64,000 nt of DNA from positions 1 to 64,000 of the forward strand of contig QYAI01000130.1 in assembly GCA_003988855.1 (NCBI GenBank), written 5' to 3'. This DNA is from Arachnopeziza araneosa (Eukaryota; Ascomycota; Leotiomycetes; Helotiales; Arachnopezizaceae). How positions within the stretch are numbered: position 1 is the first letter of the stretch; the number at the start of each line of letters is the position of its first letter. Of this stretch, positions 47,973 through 60,744 are shown one piece after another. The notes under the pieces were generated by a model, which did no database searches, was not told where the DNA came from, and saw only the letters and a list, made by a program, of their open reading frames with translations. Made by a program: the position numbers and the translations under genes.

Positions 47973-49021
47973 ATGGAGCGAAGACTCAAGCAGCACATTT
48001 CTCAACATTGCGATACCCATCAAGATACGTGCAACCACTCTGTCACGCTGTAAATTACGCATCAGCATTGCCTGATAATAGCATTGCTCATCCATTTCCT
48101 TGTCGTCAAGCTTTATCTAGGCGTTGGGTACGCTAATATACCCCCTACTGTATCAACTGAGGATCATTTGCCAACTTCGGCATTGGCCTGATCAGAGGAT
48201 TTTATTTCCAGAGAAGAGGGAGAGTTTATGGGATTAGAACAGAGAGATAAGAAAAGTAGAAGCCTTGTAAATCTATGATCCAATAATAAGGAATATATCA
48301 ACCAATGTATCGAGACTTCGTGATTATGAGATCTGCGGCTTAGTTACTAGAAGTACCATAACAATGATCGTACTGTGTGAAAGCACTTATGATATTGCCC
48401 CTTGCTTCGATGCGTTCTGAGATTAAAACGTATCTTTTGTCTTTACTTCGCTCTACACTCTCAGCTGTTAGCAGCCGAATTTTAAAGGCTTTGTTCATAT
48501 TTGAATAACTTTTGTTGTCAACAAGGAGAAAGGTGGTACAGTGGGCTTTCTCTACAGGATAAAATGGCATATGATTTCAATACGGGAATGGGAAGAACCA
48601 AAATCCTTACCATACGGCTACCGAATGTGAGATAAATCCAGGAAACGCACTTGGATTGAAAATACTCCATTTCCATTTTTGAGTATGCAGTCGCTATTTT
48701 TAGCGTGTGGACCAGATTCTGACCCCCTTTTTTCCCTCGGACTTCGAGCTGTTGATTGGATAGTTCTAGTTGTCATAACAACACAACCACCAAGAGCAAA
48801 CAACACTAATGTTATCGATCTAAATCTCCATTGTGCATAATACCTGACGCAAAAGAAGATAAAGATTAATTTGTCACTTAAGCTTACAACCAATTCTGAG
48901 AAGAGCGCGCATTTGTTTATACGAATCTACAATATCGATGAACTCAAAATAAACACAATTTTTAGGTCCTGCAAAACAACTCAATCTTGGGCACAGTCAA
49001 TACAACACTCCAAACGTCAAG
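47973..49021. other. Intergenic / chitin synthase promoter
   Basis: These 1049 nt lie between msb2 and the class III chitin synthase, both on plus. Only short shadow ORFs are present. The stretch before the ATG (ACACTCCAAACGTCAAG) is a normal A-rich context. No repeat or RNA gene is recognised. Confidence 0.55.
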
Positions 49022-52000
49022 ATGGATCGCCCAAATACACCAGGAGGACCGCCAAGCTATGAGCCTCCATCTTATGACGAAGAAAATGGTTCTACCCCGA
49101 TGGGACAACCAAGCATTGGTTCTCATATTCGTTTGTTGACATCAATAGACGAACCAGATATTCGAGCGTATGTATCAGAAAACTTATTACCGCGACCTCT
49201 AGCAATACATATTAAGAAGACTCCACTGAGCACTCCGGATCATCTCGCGTCTCTCAAGGAAGAAGAAGAATCCATCTCAACCTGCAAGCTGCAGAAGAAG
49301 TCAAGAGCAGCAACCGCAAAAATTGTGCGGTCACTGCCCAAGATACCAGATGGTTCATCGCGCAGAAGGTCACTCCGAAATCCTGTCGAATTTCCCCTCT
49401 CAAAGCTACAATTGCGATTGAAAGAACAGAAGAGCTTACACAATAGTGCCGATAGCCCATATTCCCCCCGCAGATCATATCAACCATCTGTCTCATCATC
49501 ACACTCCCGAGCACCATCAATCATTGATACGGCCCCTATATTTCCTGCACCAGATTCATCATATCCCTCATACTCTCCTAGTGGGAGAGTCTCACCAACG
49601 CGCCCATGGACTCCGTCCAGGGAATCCTCAGAGTTCACTGGACCGATTCCCAACGGGAGAATTTCTCCAACACGTCTTTGGACTCCTTCGAGAGAATCTT
49701 CCGAGTTCACAAGACCGCCTCCAACGAATCTTCAATTCGAGCCTGCAGATCTCAATGGAGGTCCAAGGCCAGGAACTCCCTCATCAAGATACGGCGGGAG
49801 TCCGAGACGGCCCCTCCCTCCAGCTCCCCTCTTTTCTGGACCCGGAGCAGCAGCACGAAATTCAACTTTTGCGGACGATGCAACGATTAACATTCCTCTT
49901 GAAAATGATCTGGGAGACGGTGACGTAGATGAAGATGATGTGTTTGGACCTGCCAGCCCTCTCAAATCTGAAGTAAGACATAGTCTAAAGACTCGAGAGT
50001 CATATATGTCTAGTTCGACGCTGAACGAAGGTGATGATGATGCGGAATCAAGAGATGACTACGAGCATTATGGTCCAGCACCAGATGGGAAGCAAGAGCG
50101 AAGAGGAGCTCGACAAGCTCAAATGGCAAAGAAAGAGGTTAAATTAATCAACGGAGAGCTAATCCTCGAATGTAAAATTCCCACCATTCTTTACAGCTTT
50201 TTACCTCGAAGAGACGAGGTCGAATTCACGCATATGCGATACACAGCGGTTACCTGCGACCCGGATGATTTTGTCTCCAGAGGATATAAGCTACGTCAAA
50301 ACATTGGCAAAACCGCTAGGGAGACTGAGCTCTTTATCTGCATTACTATGTACAACGAAAATGAGATTGACTTCACAAGGACAATGCATGCGGTCATGAA
50401 GAATGTATCTCATTTCTGCTCTCGCTCAAAGTCCAGGACTTGGGGAGAGCACGGATGGCAAAAGATTGTAGTCTGTATCGTGGCCGACGGAAGAACGAAA
50501 GTTCATCCTCGAACTCTTGACGCACTTGCTGCTATGGGTATCTACCAGGACGGCATTGCAAAGAATTTGGTTAATCAGAAAGAGGTGCAAGCTCACGTGT
50601 ATGAATACACTACTCAAGTCTCGCTGGACTCTGAGTTGAAGTTTAAGGGTGCTGAAAAGGGCATTGTGCCGTGCCAAATGATCTTTTGCATGAAAGAGAA
50701 AAATGCTAAGAAGCTAAACTCTCATCGTTGGTTCTTCAACGCTTTCGGTCGAGCCCTTACGCCTAACATCTGTATTCTTCTTGACGTCGGTACAAAACCT
50801 GGGGGCAATTCTCTCTATCATTTATGGAAGGCTTTCGACACCGACTCCAATGTTGCAGGCGCATGTGGTGAGATCAAAGCAATGAAGGGCAAGTATGGAA
50901 CTGGCCTTCTTAATCCTTTGGTCGCATCTCAAAATTTCGAATACAAGATGTCCAACATTCTAGATAAACCCTTGGAGTCTGTCTTTGGGTATATTACAGT
51001 GTTGCCTGGTGCTTTGAGTGCTTATAGATATCATGCTTTACAAAATGACCACACCGGTCACGGCCCCCTTAGTCAATATTTCAAGGGAGAGACACTACAT
51101 GGTCAAAACGCTGATGTCTTTACTGCAAATATGTACTTGGCTGAAGATCGTATTCTTTGTTGGGAATTGGTAGCGAAGAGAGATGAGAAATGGGTTTTAA
51201 AATACGTAAAGAGTTGTACAGGAGAAACAGATGTGCCCGGTAAGTCACTGAGTAAGTTTGAAGAGAACATGCTAATTTTCGATAGATGCTGTGCCCGAAT
51301 TCGTTTCCCAGAGAAGAAGATGGTTGAATGGAGCTTTCTTTGCAGCTGTCTATTCTCTAGTTCACTTTAAACAAATCTGGCACACTGATCATACCATCGG
51401 ACGGAAGATTCTTCTTCACATCGAATTCATTTACCAGTTCATACAGCTGGTCTTCACATACTTCTCTCTGGCCAACTTTTACTTAACCTTCTACTTCGTA
51501 GCAGGCTCTCTCTCCGATCCAACAGTAGACCCTTTTGGCCATAGTATCGGTCTGTACCTCTTTGTGGTGCTCCGATATACCTGCGTGCTTCTCATCTGTA
51601 CGCAATTTATCTTATCGATGGGTAATCGCCCCCAGGGCGCGCGAAAACTGTACCTTACTTCCATGATTATTTATTCAATCATCATGGCTTACAATACATT
51701 CGCCTGTATCTATATCGTTGCTCGCCAACTGAAGAATCATTCAGAGAAGCTTCAGCTTGGAAACAATGTCTTTACTAACCTCATCGTCTCCACCGCCTCC
51801 ACTGTCGGACTCTACTTCCTCATGTCATTTCTCTATCTTGATCCCTGGCACATGTTCACCTCGGCGGCACAGTACTTCCTCCTCCTCCCGTCCTACATCT
51901 GCACGCTACAAGTCTACGCTTTCTGTAACACGCACGATATCTCCTGGGGCACCAAGGGCGACAATGTCATTCATACTGACCTCGGCGCTGCCAAGAGTCA

Positions 52001-52457
52001 CGGCAAAGGCGCTACCGTCGAACTCGAGATGCCTTCAGAACAGCTGGATATTGACTCAGGCTATGACGAGGCTCTTCGAAATCTTCGTGATCGTCTTGAG
52101 GTACCTCAACCTCCTGTGTCGGAATCACAACAGCAGGAGGACTACTACAAGTCCGTTCGTACGTACATGGTTGTTTCGTGGATGGTTGCGAATGCTATCT
52201 TGGCCATGGCTGTTAGTGAAGCATATGGTGCGACAGCAGTTGGAGACAACTTCTACCTCAGCTTTATACTATGGAGTGTAGCTAGTTTAGCATTATTCAG
52301 AGCTTTAGGGTCTACTGCCTTTGGTATTATCAATTGTATAGAGGCTATTGTGGAAGGGAGGATACGAATGAAGATGAAGTTGCCGAAGTGGGCTGGGGGC
52401 CTGGGGGATAAGTGGAGGGACGGACTGAGTAGTTTTGGGAGTAGTGTTAAGAGCTGA
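49022..52457 (+). CDS. Class III chitin synthase
   Basis: Two exons, 49022-51239 and 51286-52457, give 1129 residues. UDP-GlcNAc is polymerised to chitin at the plasma membrane of hyphal tips. The catalytic domain (about 410-830) shows ETELFICITMYNENE, VCIVADGR, HRWFFNAFGRALTPNICILLDVGT, SQNFEYKMSNILDKPLES, VLPGALSAYRYHAL, GETLHGQ, AEDRIL (E708) and QRRRW (748-752). Class III is suggested by TTQVSLDSELKFKGAEKGIVPCQ, LPPAPLF and VYSLVHFKQIWHTDHT. Five to seven membrane helices follow (for example FIYQFIQLVFTYFSLANFYL, YLTSMIIYSIIMAYNTFACIYI), and the C-terminus is basic. The N-terminal extension is long and disordered (class III enzymes are usually about 900 residues) and carries a 24-residue tandem duplication starting at residue 188. 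The intron splits the Asp codon of VPDAVPEF. Confidence 0.93.
49583..49726 (+). repeat. 72-bp in-frame tandem duplication in the chitin synthase N-terminus
   Basis: Two adjacent, diverged 72-bp units encode GR[V/I]SPTR[P/L]WTPSRESSEFT plus five further residues each, at residues 188-211 and 212-235. Codon differences between copies (CCGTCC versus CCTTCG and others) show that the duplication is not recent. The motif contains SP and TP sites that could be phosphorylated. Confidence 0.85.
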
Positions 52458-53316
52458 GCGACTGAGAATCATGGTTTATTAATGCAAAAGGGAAAGGATC
52501 TGGGTTGGATTTGGAGTTATTGTCTGATTTGACAGCTATTATGGGTTGCCTTGTAAAGTAGGGTTAGATGGCGTTGTCTGTATCCTGAATAGATACCTGG
52601 TTATATCTGCAGATATTCTTTTGGTTTGAGACATGTGCTGAAGTGTGAGGCTTGAACCTGTTCGATGAAGGTTGTAATGTTTTACTACGGGTGCATGATT
52701 GAGAAGTTGAAGTTCTCTGCTACTATTTTCCTGGTAGTTCAAATGTACTCTTACTGATTGAAGTTTACTGTACAATCCAAGTTAAATTAAACAGCATAAT
52801 ATTAGATTTCTGTGGATCTTTGTAAATGTCTGGGAGAATGCGCGAGTCAGATCTTAGTTTTGCAGTACGAGAGTGGTATTCCGGCGTCTGTTACCGCTAC
52901 ACCGACGGTTATGATATCTGTTGCGCAAGACAAGTAAAGTAGGGATATGGGGAGGCATGGGAAAGGAGGCATTGTAGTTATGATACCCTAAGTGTTACTG
53001 TGTCGAGTCAATCATCTACAATGCTGGGCTAGCTGCTAAAGATAACTCGTGACCACTCATGTTTGATATTAACCAGACGAGATGCAATATTCCGTGAATG
53101 AAAGAAACTTAGAGGGATTGCATTATTCTCAACTACGAAGCCCACAGATAGGAGGTCAAACCAGAAGATGTTGTAGAAGCAAACGACATATTATATATTT
53201 TAATGACCCAATGCCCAGATATCCCCAAACCGAAGTATACGCCACTAGACCCAGAATAGCATCAAATCGTCATATAGCAAAACCCAACACGCACATTTTA
53301 TACATCCGTTCTAAAC
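52458..53316. other. Intergenic stretch between convergent chitin synthase genes
   Basis: These 859 nt separate the 3' ends of the class III chitin synthase (plus) and csmB (minus). No gene, repeat or RNA is recognised. Confidence 0.6.
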
Positions 53317-56300
53317 CTACATGTTCGCTAGCTCACTATCAATCATTCTGTCCAAAAATGTCCGTCGTTCACCAACTAGCTCAGTCTGTAATCTCTGCTC
53401 CACTAGCGCTCTGACTTGTTTCTTGGTAATATTATCCAAGTCTACATCTCTCAAACAGCTTTGGATGGCTTCAATGATCATCATGTCATCTGGTCCAGTG
53501 TTTCCTCTTTGGAAGTCAAATTGCGAAACAGGCCTAGGAGCTTCAGCACTCATAGGTGTCCGAGCACCTCCCGTGTATCCAATTCGGGATTGGTGTAGAG
53601 GTGAAGCTGATCCTCCGAGCAAGTCGTGAGAAGACCCCATTTGCGCACCTGGGCGTTGAGTTGGAAAGTCTTGATATGGCGATGCGGACCGATCTTGCAG
53701 ATTTCCTCCCAGAGACACCATTGATTGCCGTATGGGATCTGCGTAGGGATTTGATGAATAAATAGATTGCCTATTCATTCCAATAGCTGGTGAGTGCGGG
53801 GGCATGTAAGGAACGCCTCGTTGTTGGAAACCAGTCAGGACTGTCGACGCTGGCCGGCCCGTAGAATACACGGACCTGATATCATCCATCTCGTATGTAT
53901 CCTCATACGTCTCAAAAGTTTTCTCTGCAGCAATACCTCGACGACCAGGAAGGTTATTCGTAGCCGCATAATCATCCCAGCGCTGAAGTGGGATACTTCT
54001 TGGATCGAAGCCCTCATCGTCAACAGCTAAAACCTGCTTACTCCCTTTCTCACCAATAACTAATAGCTGTTAGCTTTCTGAGCTGAGAAAATGAGAGTAC
54101 CCTTACCAATACGAGTGTTACCCCACGTAAAGTTGTCTTGATTCCAGAAAGAGTAAACTGGTAGAACGAAAGAATAAATAGGAAAAGCGAGGATATAAAT
54201 TATCATCCATCCCTAGCAAAAATTAGCTCCAATACATCGTTGATCTGGAAGGCTTCTCACAATATGCTGCCACTGCCGTTTGAGAATGAATATCAACGCC
54301 TGAAGACCGTACACTGCAGCTATCATGATAATTGAGATAAGTGGAAATTGACCAGTATGAGTCGCAACTCGGTAAATCAGGTATCCAAGGTAGGCACAAG
54401 TTGCTGGTAAAATAATGGTGCCGAAGAGGTCGATAAAAACAACGAATCTCATACTAAAGCAACAGAATCCACACATTTCTTTCAACCAGACTAATTCGGC
54501 CAGATTGTGAATAGTCGAATTGATCCAACGACGTCTCTGTGAGAGAAGGACACTCCAGGTTTCCGGGGCCGCGGTACTAGCGTATGCATCGGGTATGAAT
54601 TTATATGACATGTAAGGGAAATGCTTTGTCATTAGTGTAGTGAGATATCGATCCTCTCCAAGGGACAAGAGGTTCTTTTTATGAAGGGTGTCTACGACGC
54701 AATCACTATACTCATGTATAACAGCATCCGAAATAATGAGCGGTTTGCCCTTATCCGCTGTTCTCAGCCGATACATAGAGAAACTATATTATTATTATAT
54801 TAGTTTTGAATGGATGTTGATAGAAAGAGGGTGCTCACCAACCAGGCAAACAGGTGACGCTGCCAAACAGAGATTCGAACGCTTTGGCTAAGTGATGAGA
54901 GATGAAGTATTCGTAAACTTGAATCATGGTCCACCAAGAACGCTCTTCATTTTCCAGGCTAGTCTCCCCACAGATACCAGCAATCTTCGCGTTATTAGCG
55001 CAAGCAGCTACGAGACGGTTCAGTGAATCCTCCCGGACACTAGTATCAGCGTCTACCATCAGAAGATACTCGTAAAGCTCAGGATCAACTCCAATGATAT
55101 TGTTGATTTGGTGGAACATTTCTAGCTCAAGAGGATTCATAGGCGACCGATGGTGGACACGATTTAGGAAGCTCATTAGAAGAATCTGAGAGTCGCGTTT
55201 TCCACGGTTACCAGGCTTAGTTTTGGACTGTTCGGACTCCTTCCCAACCTTGACCACAACCAAGTACGGTACAACGTTTCCTTCATATTCGTAGAGACCT
55301 GAATATACTTTGCCATAATTAAGTTGTTCGCTACTCTCTCCAACTGACTTAAAAGGCAAAGCTGGAGGATCAATCTTTGGATCAACTCCTAAAATATCTA
55401 AGACGATCTTAGGAGTAGGTCTATCGTTTCCGCCCCCGACGATCATTCCGTCACATATGACACAAATCAACTTTCTTTTATTGTCATATTGAAGGGCTGT
55501 GAGGGAGTCGAGAGCCTTTCTTAACGAATCCTCGCCCTCGGTATACGCTGGAACTTGACAGATGACGAATTTATCTTGTGGTGTGGGACGTCGTTTGGAA
55601 CCAAATTGAAGTGCGGCCAAGAACTTAGTCAAAATGACGGCGCACAGAATTATCGTGAAAGCCAAGAGTATATAGTTGTTTATTTGACATTGGACCGAGT
55701 CCCTAAAATCAGGAATTCCAACGTAGAATGCGTTGTCGAAACAATTCAGTGTGTTAGAAAGAGTGTTTTGTTGAGCAGCTGCAGAGTTTGCGAAGTTTGT
55801 CTCCCAGGCACTGGTGATGTCTAGTCCAGGGTTGTCTTTAATCATAGCAGCCACAGTACTATCAATAAACTCGTACCGAGCAGCGTTTCCTTCTGTTGTT
55901 AAAGTGTAAAAGTAGTCTGTCAAATCGTAGATTTTACCATGAAGAATAAACCAGTAATGATTTTCATTCTGGCCTTCACTTTCGACAGTGCTTTTCTTTG
56001 TGACCAAATCACCATGATAAAATTCTTGGATATGAGGTAGGAACGTAGAACTGTACCAGGTGGTGTTATGTAGGGCGCTCGATGTGTACGGTGATAAGTA
56101 TCCAGAGGTATGGAGACCGTCTGGAAGTGCAGCAGTAGTATTCGCAAGGAGAGCCAGGGTTTGATCTGTGACAATGCCAGGACAGGCAATTGTAAGAGGA
56201 GGTTGAAAGTATTCATCAAGATTAAGACCTGCAAAAGGTTGCATGATGTCGGACGTAGTTGCAATAGCTGTATCACTGTGCTGACGTTTCCAGAATTTCG

Positions 56301-58870
56301 AGATATCGTACACTTTACCGTGAATGCTAACCCAGAAATCGTCTTCTCCTTGATGGGTGCTAACCTCGGTTTGATCCCACGCTTTATCAAAATTTGGGCA
56401 TAGTAACCTGCCAAACTCGATAATCCAAAATATAACCACCCCGTTGAGCAGAACAATGAACCAGCACAGAACCAGTTTCTCTCTCCACGCCATCCGCACG
56501 TCAGGGCGTTTCATACGACCAACAAACCTCAAAACGAAGGATGGAATCCAGAAAGTAAGCGTCCACACGATAGCAACCCAGATACGACGGCCTTTGCTCA
56601 TAGTAGTTGTAGTGATGCTTTTTGGCTCAGCCATTTCGGGATCCATATTATTGATGAATTCGCCCATATCATTGTTGTAGTAAACCTGACCCTTTCTATC
56701 GTCTCCTTTGAAACCGAGGCCGTAATCGCCAGCACTGATGTTCCGTGTTGTGCCAACGACAGAGCGAGCACCTAGACCACTTAAAGGCAGTGTTGCAGAG
56801 CTTTGTTGGCGCTGAATCAGTTGATCTCTGCTCCCGTGAGGGGTGAGATCGTTTACGGGAGGAAAGAAACCACTTCCGTTTTGTGCTGCGGAATAACCAG
56901 TCTCTATGGCGGTTCCACCAAGCATTGCCCCGAGGCCATTGAAACCCTGGTCATCCGAAGGCTTTAAATCGAGCATACCCTCAGCTTCCCACCAGGCACT
57001 TTCCCGCATCCAAATGCGTTCTGTGCCAATAACTACTTCACCATTACTCCATCCACGCTCCATGATCCAGCTTTCGACCCCATCTCTCCCATCTTTGCAT
57101 CCTAAAGATGCATACCTTTGACAAAACTCCTCGAGGTCAAAATCAGCAGTGAAGTCAAGATTCTTGTTTCTTCGATTCGCCCACTCTGGGAGCCGCCAAG
57201 CGCGGAGTTGCCTCGAAACAGTGCCTGCCGACCATGCCGATGTCATTGAAGGAAGTGCAGCCAAGCCTGCTGGTGACTCATCTGTAGGGTGAAGAGAAAG
57301 ATGATACCACACACGGCTACTTCCGAGGACATTAGAAATATCGATCCGTCCTTGTCGACCTAGATTAACTCCTTGGCCTTCAACAGGAAAGAGGATCTTC
57401 TTCAAAAACCCATCGTTTTCCCCTTCGCGTCCAACTCTTTCTAAAAGAACTTCACGCCGCTCTTGCTCATGTTCACGCTCACGACCAGCAGGACCCGTCA
57501 TGATACCGAGATCCGGACCAACTTCAGCAACAGCATTTTGCATCTCTCTTAGTACCGAAGATCCAGCTGCTACGATATTGACGCCGTCATCTTTCATCTC
57601 TGAGTTGATCCCCTGGGTATCGTCGAAAACACCGCGCATTGCTGCTGCTTTACCGAGAGTTGGGTTAGGGATTTCTAGTACTGTTATGCAGACTGTATCT
57701 CCGCTATCCTCTTCCGTGTTGGGAGTCCTAGCTCCAGGTCCATCGTCACTTGAAGAGTCGCTATCTCGAATCCGTAACATCTCATTAGCGATGGCTTCGT
57801 TCGCCTTTAGAATAACCCAATCAACGAGAGCTTCGTAAAGCCCTCCTACTAATGTCTCCCTGTCAGATGTTGTGCACTGATTGACTAGTACTTCAGGTTC
57901 AAGGCCTAATAATCCTCCAACATCTTCACACACTTCCTCTAGTATTTCAGCGTCTACATTGAAACTTAATGTGTCCCCCAATTTTAACAACCCAGCTAGG
58001 ATGGATATGAGATTCCTATGAGCAGCTCCCTTTATTCCAATCTCCTTCAGAGCTGTTCTGAAATCATCTGCTGCTGCTGCATCATCTGCGGTCGGGAGAT
58101 ATGAAGGAGGGTCGTATGTGCCTGATTTTGCCAGGATTGAATAACTAGAAGCTTGTTTCAGCCCCAAAAACTCTCGCTCCGCTGGCGTAGATGCAGAGGT
58201 AAGAAGATAGTAGAAAACATCAAAGGCTCGAGAGCCTGACTCTGCGGGTATATTGAGAAGGCCTTTGGAGGTATCAATTCCCCCTTCGGACAGGGCTAAA
58301 GTTGCAGCTGTCAAATTTCCGGTAAGTGAGAGAGTCAGTGTTACACCTAGCGCTGTATGGCGTGGTGCCGAGTGATTTTGAGGTGAGACTGTGTAGATGA
58401 AAGGGCGAAGGGCATCAAGTGCAGTGTATAAAGATGAGGGGATCGAGAGGGGTAGCGTTCCAAGAAATGGGACAAGTATAGACGGAGTCGATTCGTGGAG
58501 TGAGCTAAAATTGCTGTCAATATGCATTCCAATCTTAAGAAAGGACAACTGCTCACCCAAGGATAATGCAACCATCTTCAGCGCGACGTCGTGCATGCTC
58601 CCATACTCTTGTTGAAAGACCAGCATCAACTGTTCCACCAGTCCTTCCTTCATGATCAGGTTGTGAAGCAGTCAACCAAGTATTCACGACCAAACTAGTG
58701 CTTGCATCCAAACTATATGGCTGACCCGAAGTGTAGATAGTGTGAATGGCATTTAAAAGGGTTGTCGTGGAGACTTGGGTCGACTGCTGGGCAGCAGAAT
58801 TAACATTCCGTGGCCCTGTATATGGAGAAGAGCCAACAGAGTACATTGATGTTCGATTGTTCCCTGCCAT
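53317..58870 (-). CDS. csmB: Chitin synthase with degenerate myosin motor-like domain (class VI/VII, CsmB type)
   Basis: Five exons on minus, 58870-58557, 58504-54839, 54783-54261, 54212-54107 and 54059-53317, give 1783 residues. Residues 1 to ~600 form a shortened myosin motor-like domain that lacks the ATP-binding P-loop: where the motor of class V has GESGSGKT, this protein reads LGSLHESTPS. Two helices (about 680-770, VAIVWTLTFWIPSFVLRFVG), two cytochrome b5-like segments (DDFWVSIHGKVYDISKFW; HYWFILHGKIYDLTDYF) and a further helix (NNYILLAFTIILCAVIL) lead to the chitin synthase 2 domain with EDRYL (1370) and QRRRW (1409-1413). A DEK C-terminal domain closes the protein (about 1727-1783). 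CsmB-type enzymes work at hyphal tips and septa with the class V enzyme for wall integrity. The ATG at 58870 is preferred since the frame upstream begins with TTG. The exon 2 acceptor could instead lie nine bases upstream. Confidence 0.94.
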
Positions 58871-60744
58871 CGTGTCGATATTGTTGCCCCGCTTCTCGTT
58901 GGGGAGACAGGTTTGTGCTAGGTTGTTAAGAACAACCAAGCCAGATGGCTACCCTTCGTGGTTTTTCCCTTTTTGTAGAACAGTATCAGTTTTAGAGTGT
59001 AAATTTGGGAGTATTTGAGTGGAGGAGTCCGACAACTTGGGACTAGAGAGCGTAAAGGCGTGGAGGACAAATGATGTTCTTGAATCAACGGCTGGCTCAG
59101 CAACAGACGTGCAGGAGTATGATGGCAGATACAACAAAGATTGGGGTCAAACGAAAGTCAATGGTAGAAGATGAAGAAAACACAACGATGCACCGGAACG
59201 AGTGAGGTGCAAAGTACAAGAACCCAAGATAAGGATGAAGGAAATCGAGGGTGATGAAATTGCAATGACAGATACTTTGTTGGAAGAATTCTTGTCTTTC
59301 CTGTCTTGTCGACTTTCTTCTACGGAGGCCGAGCAATCATATTCGGCCATTAGCATCAAAACATTGCCCCTGGTCATTGTCTAAGCCGCACGCTATGCAG
59401 GGGAAGGAGAATCAGGACGTCCCAATTTGGGTGACCAGAATACGAGCAGAGATCAACTAGTTCCAGTGCCTGGAAAATTTTTGGATATTGTCCTACTAAC
59501 TATCTAAAGTGGGCGAAGTTTCACTTTGGAAAGATTGAATCATTGTTATACTCGAGGATATAAGAGACTCTACGACCTCGAGGCGGTTCAGCATAGGCGC
59601 AAAGACATACAAATAACCAACCTAGAGCCGCTTTAGATTTCGACGCCTTCAAGACATTTTGAGATCGCCACCAAACACGATGCATTACGAGAATGGTGAT
59701 CCCGTAGCAAATCAAATCTGAACGACGCCAAAAGGATCTCGGCTCTTCCACCTAAAGCAGCAGCACCTGGGATATTTCAGGGAAGGCCGTGCCCCCACCA
59801 GCGTGCATTTTCCCTCAATCATGAGACGAAGGCTTTTCCATTCCAAGACCATCAGCAGATATTGTTTCTAGGTCTGACAGGTGGAAAGAATCATTGGCAG
59901 TAGAGACTTTAGACCGAAGCGGGGGAATAGAGATCACTAGTAGTGAAGAAGTGTCCTGCTCCGTCCTATGTTGTGTATCAGCTTGCTACATTTATGTTGA
60001 GACCTTGAGAGGATATTGACTTCCCCGGCCCCTCGGCGCCATGAATCTGGAGAAGTGGAAGGCTAACAAGCCTATTTTGGACCCCTTGTCTGTCCACGGC
60101 AGAGTTTTTCGACCCAGCAACAAGTGGTTGAACTGCAGTCAACGAGGTTCAGCTGTTCCAAGAGTGCTTTTACTGTTCTCGTGTATCCAGGTCGATTCTC
60201 GTGTTGATGGAGGCCAGTGGTAATGAAGATCGTATCAATGGCCTACCTTCTGCATGAATGTTTGCCTCTTGGTGCTTTAAAATGGCCTTTTAGCGAATTA
60301 CCCCTGAGGGTTATTTTGGGAATTTGAATACGGTAACCAACAAAACACTTGGCAACTAGAAAAGTCGCGTCACAGAAAATGTCTTGACCCATTGTCTTTC
60401 CTCAACATCTGCCCTCGACCTCTCCTTTCTGCGAGGAGACGGGATACTTCAGTTTTCCCCTCTTCTAACCTTCTTCTATTTTCATATTACATTCGCTAGA
60501 CATTATTGCCGCTCGCTGAATTGTTTTCTTTGCGGTAACTTCTAACCTCTCTCATTCCAGTTTCCGTTACCTAGGAGATCCACGAACAGGAACCATCAAA
60601 ACCTATCCCGAGTCGGATTCACAAGCAAACACTACCGCTTACAACACTGGCTTCGTGAGCACCTCCACCCAAGCATTCTCGCAATTCAACACGAATTGAA
60701 CCGCCTTCGGGGTGCAACTGTGCCGGTTTGGTCCAACATTCTCG
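58871..60744. promoter_or_regulatory. Shared divergent promoter region of csmB and csmA
   Basis: The start codons of the two myosin-domain chitin synthases point away from each other across 1874 nt with no convincing gene between. Just upstream of csmA lie C/T-rich runs (about 60454-60486, CCCCTCTTCTAACCTTCTTC type) typical of fungal leaders. No defined factor site is claimed. Short ORFs such as 59521-59751 (minus) and 58746-59018 (plus) are regarded as chance. Confidence 0.6.

Noticed and set aside
54860..54885. Sequence resembling a tRNA B box (GATTCGAAC)
   Set aside because: It lies within a conserved coding exon of csmB and has no A box or cloverleaf around it.
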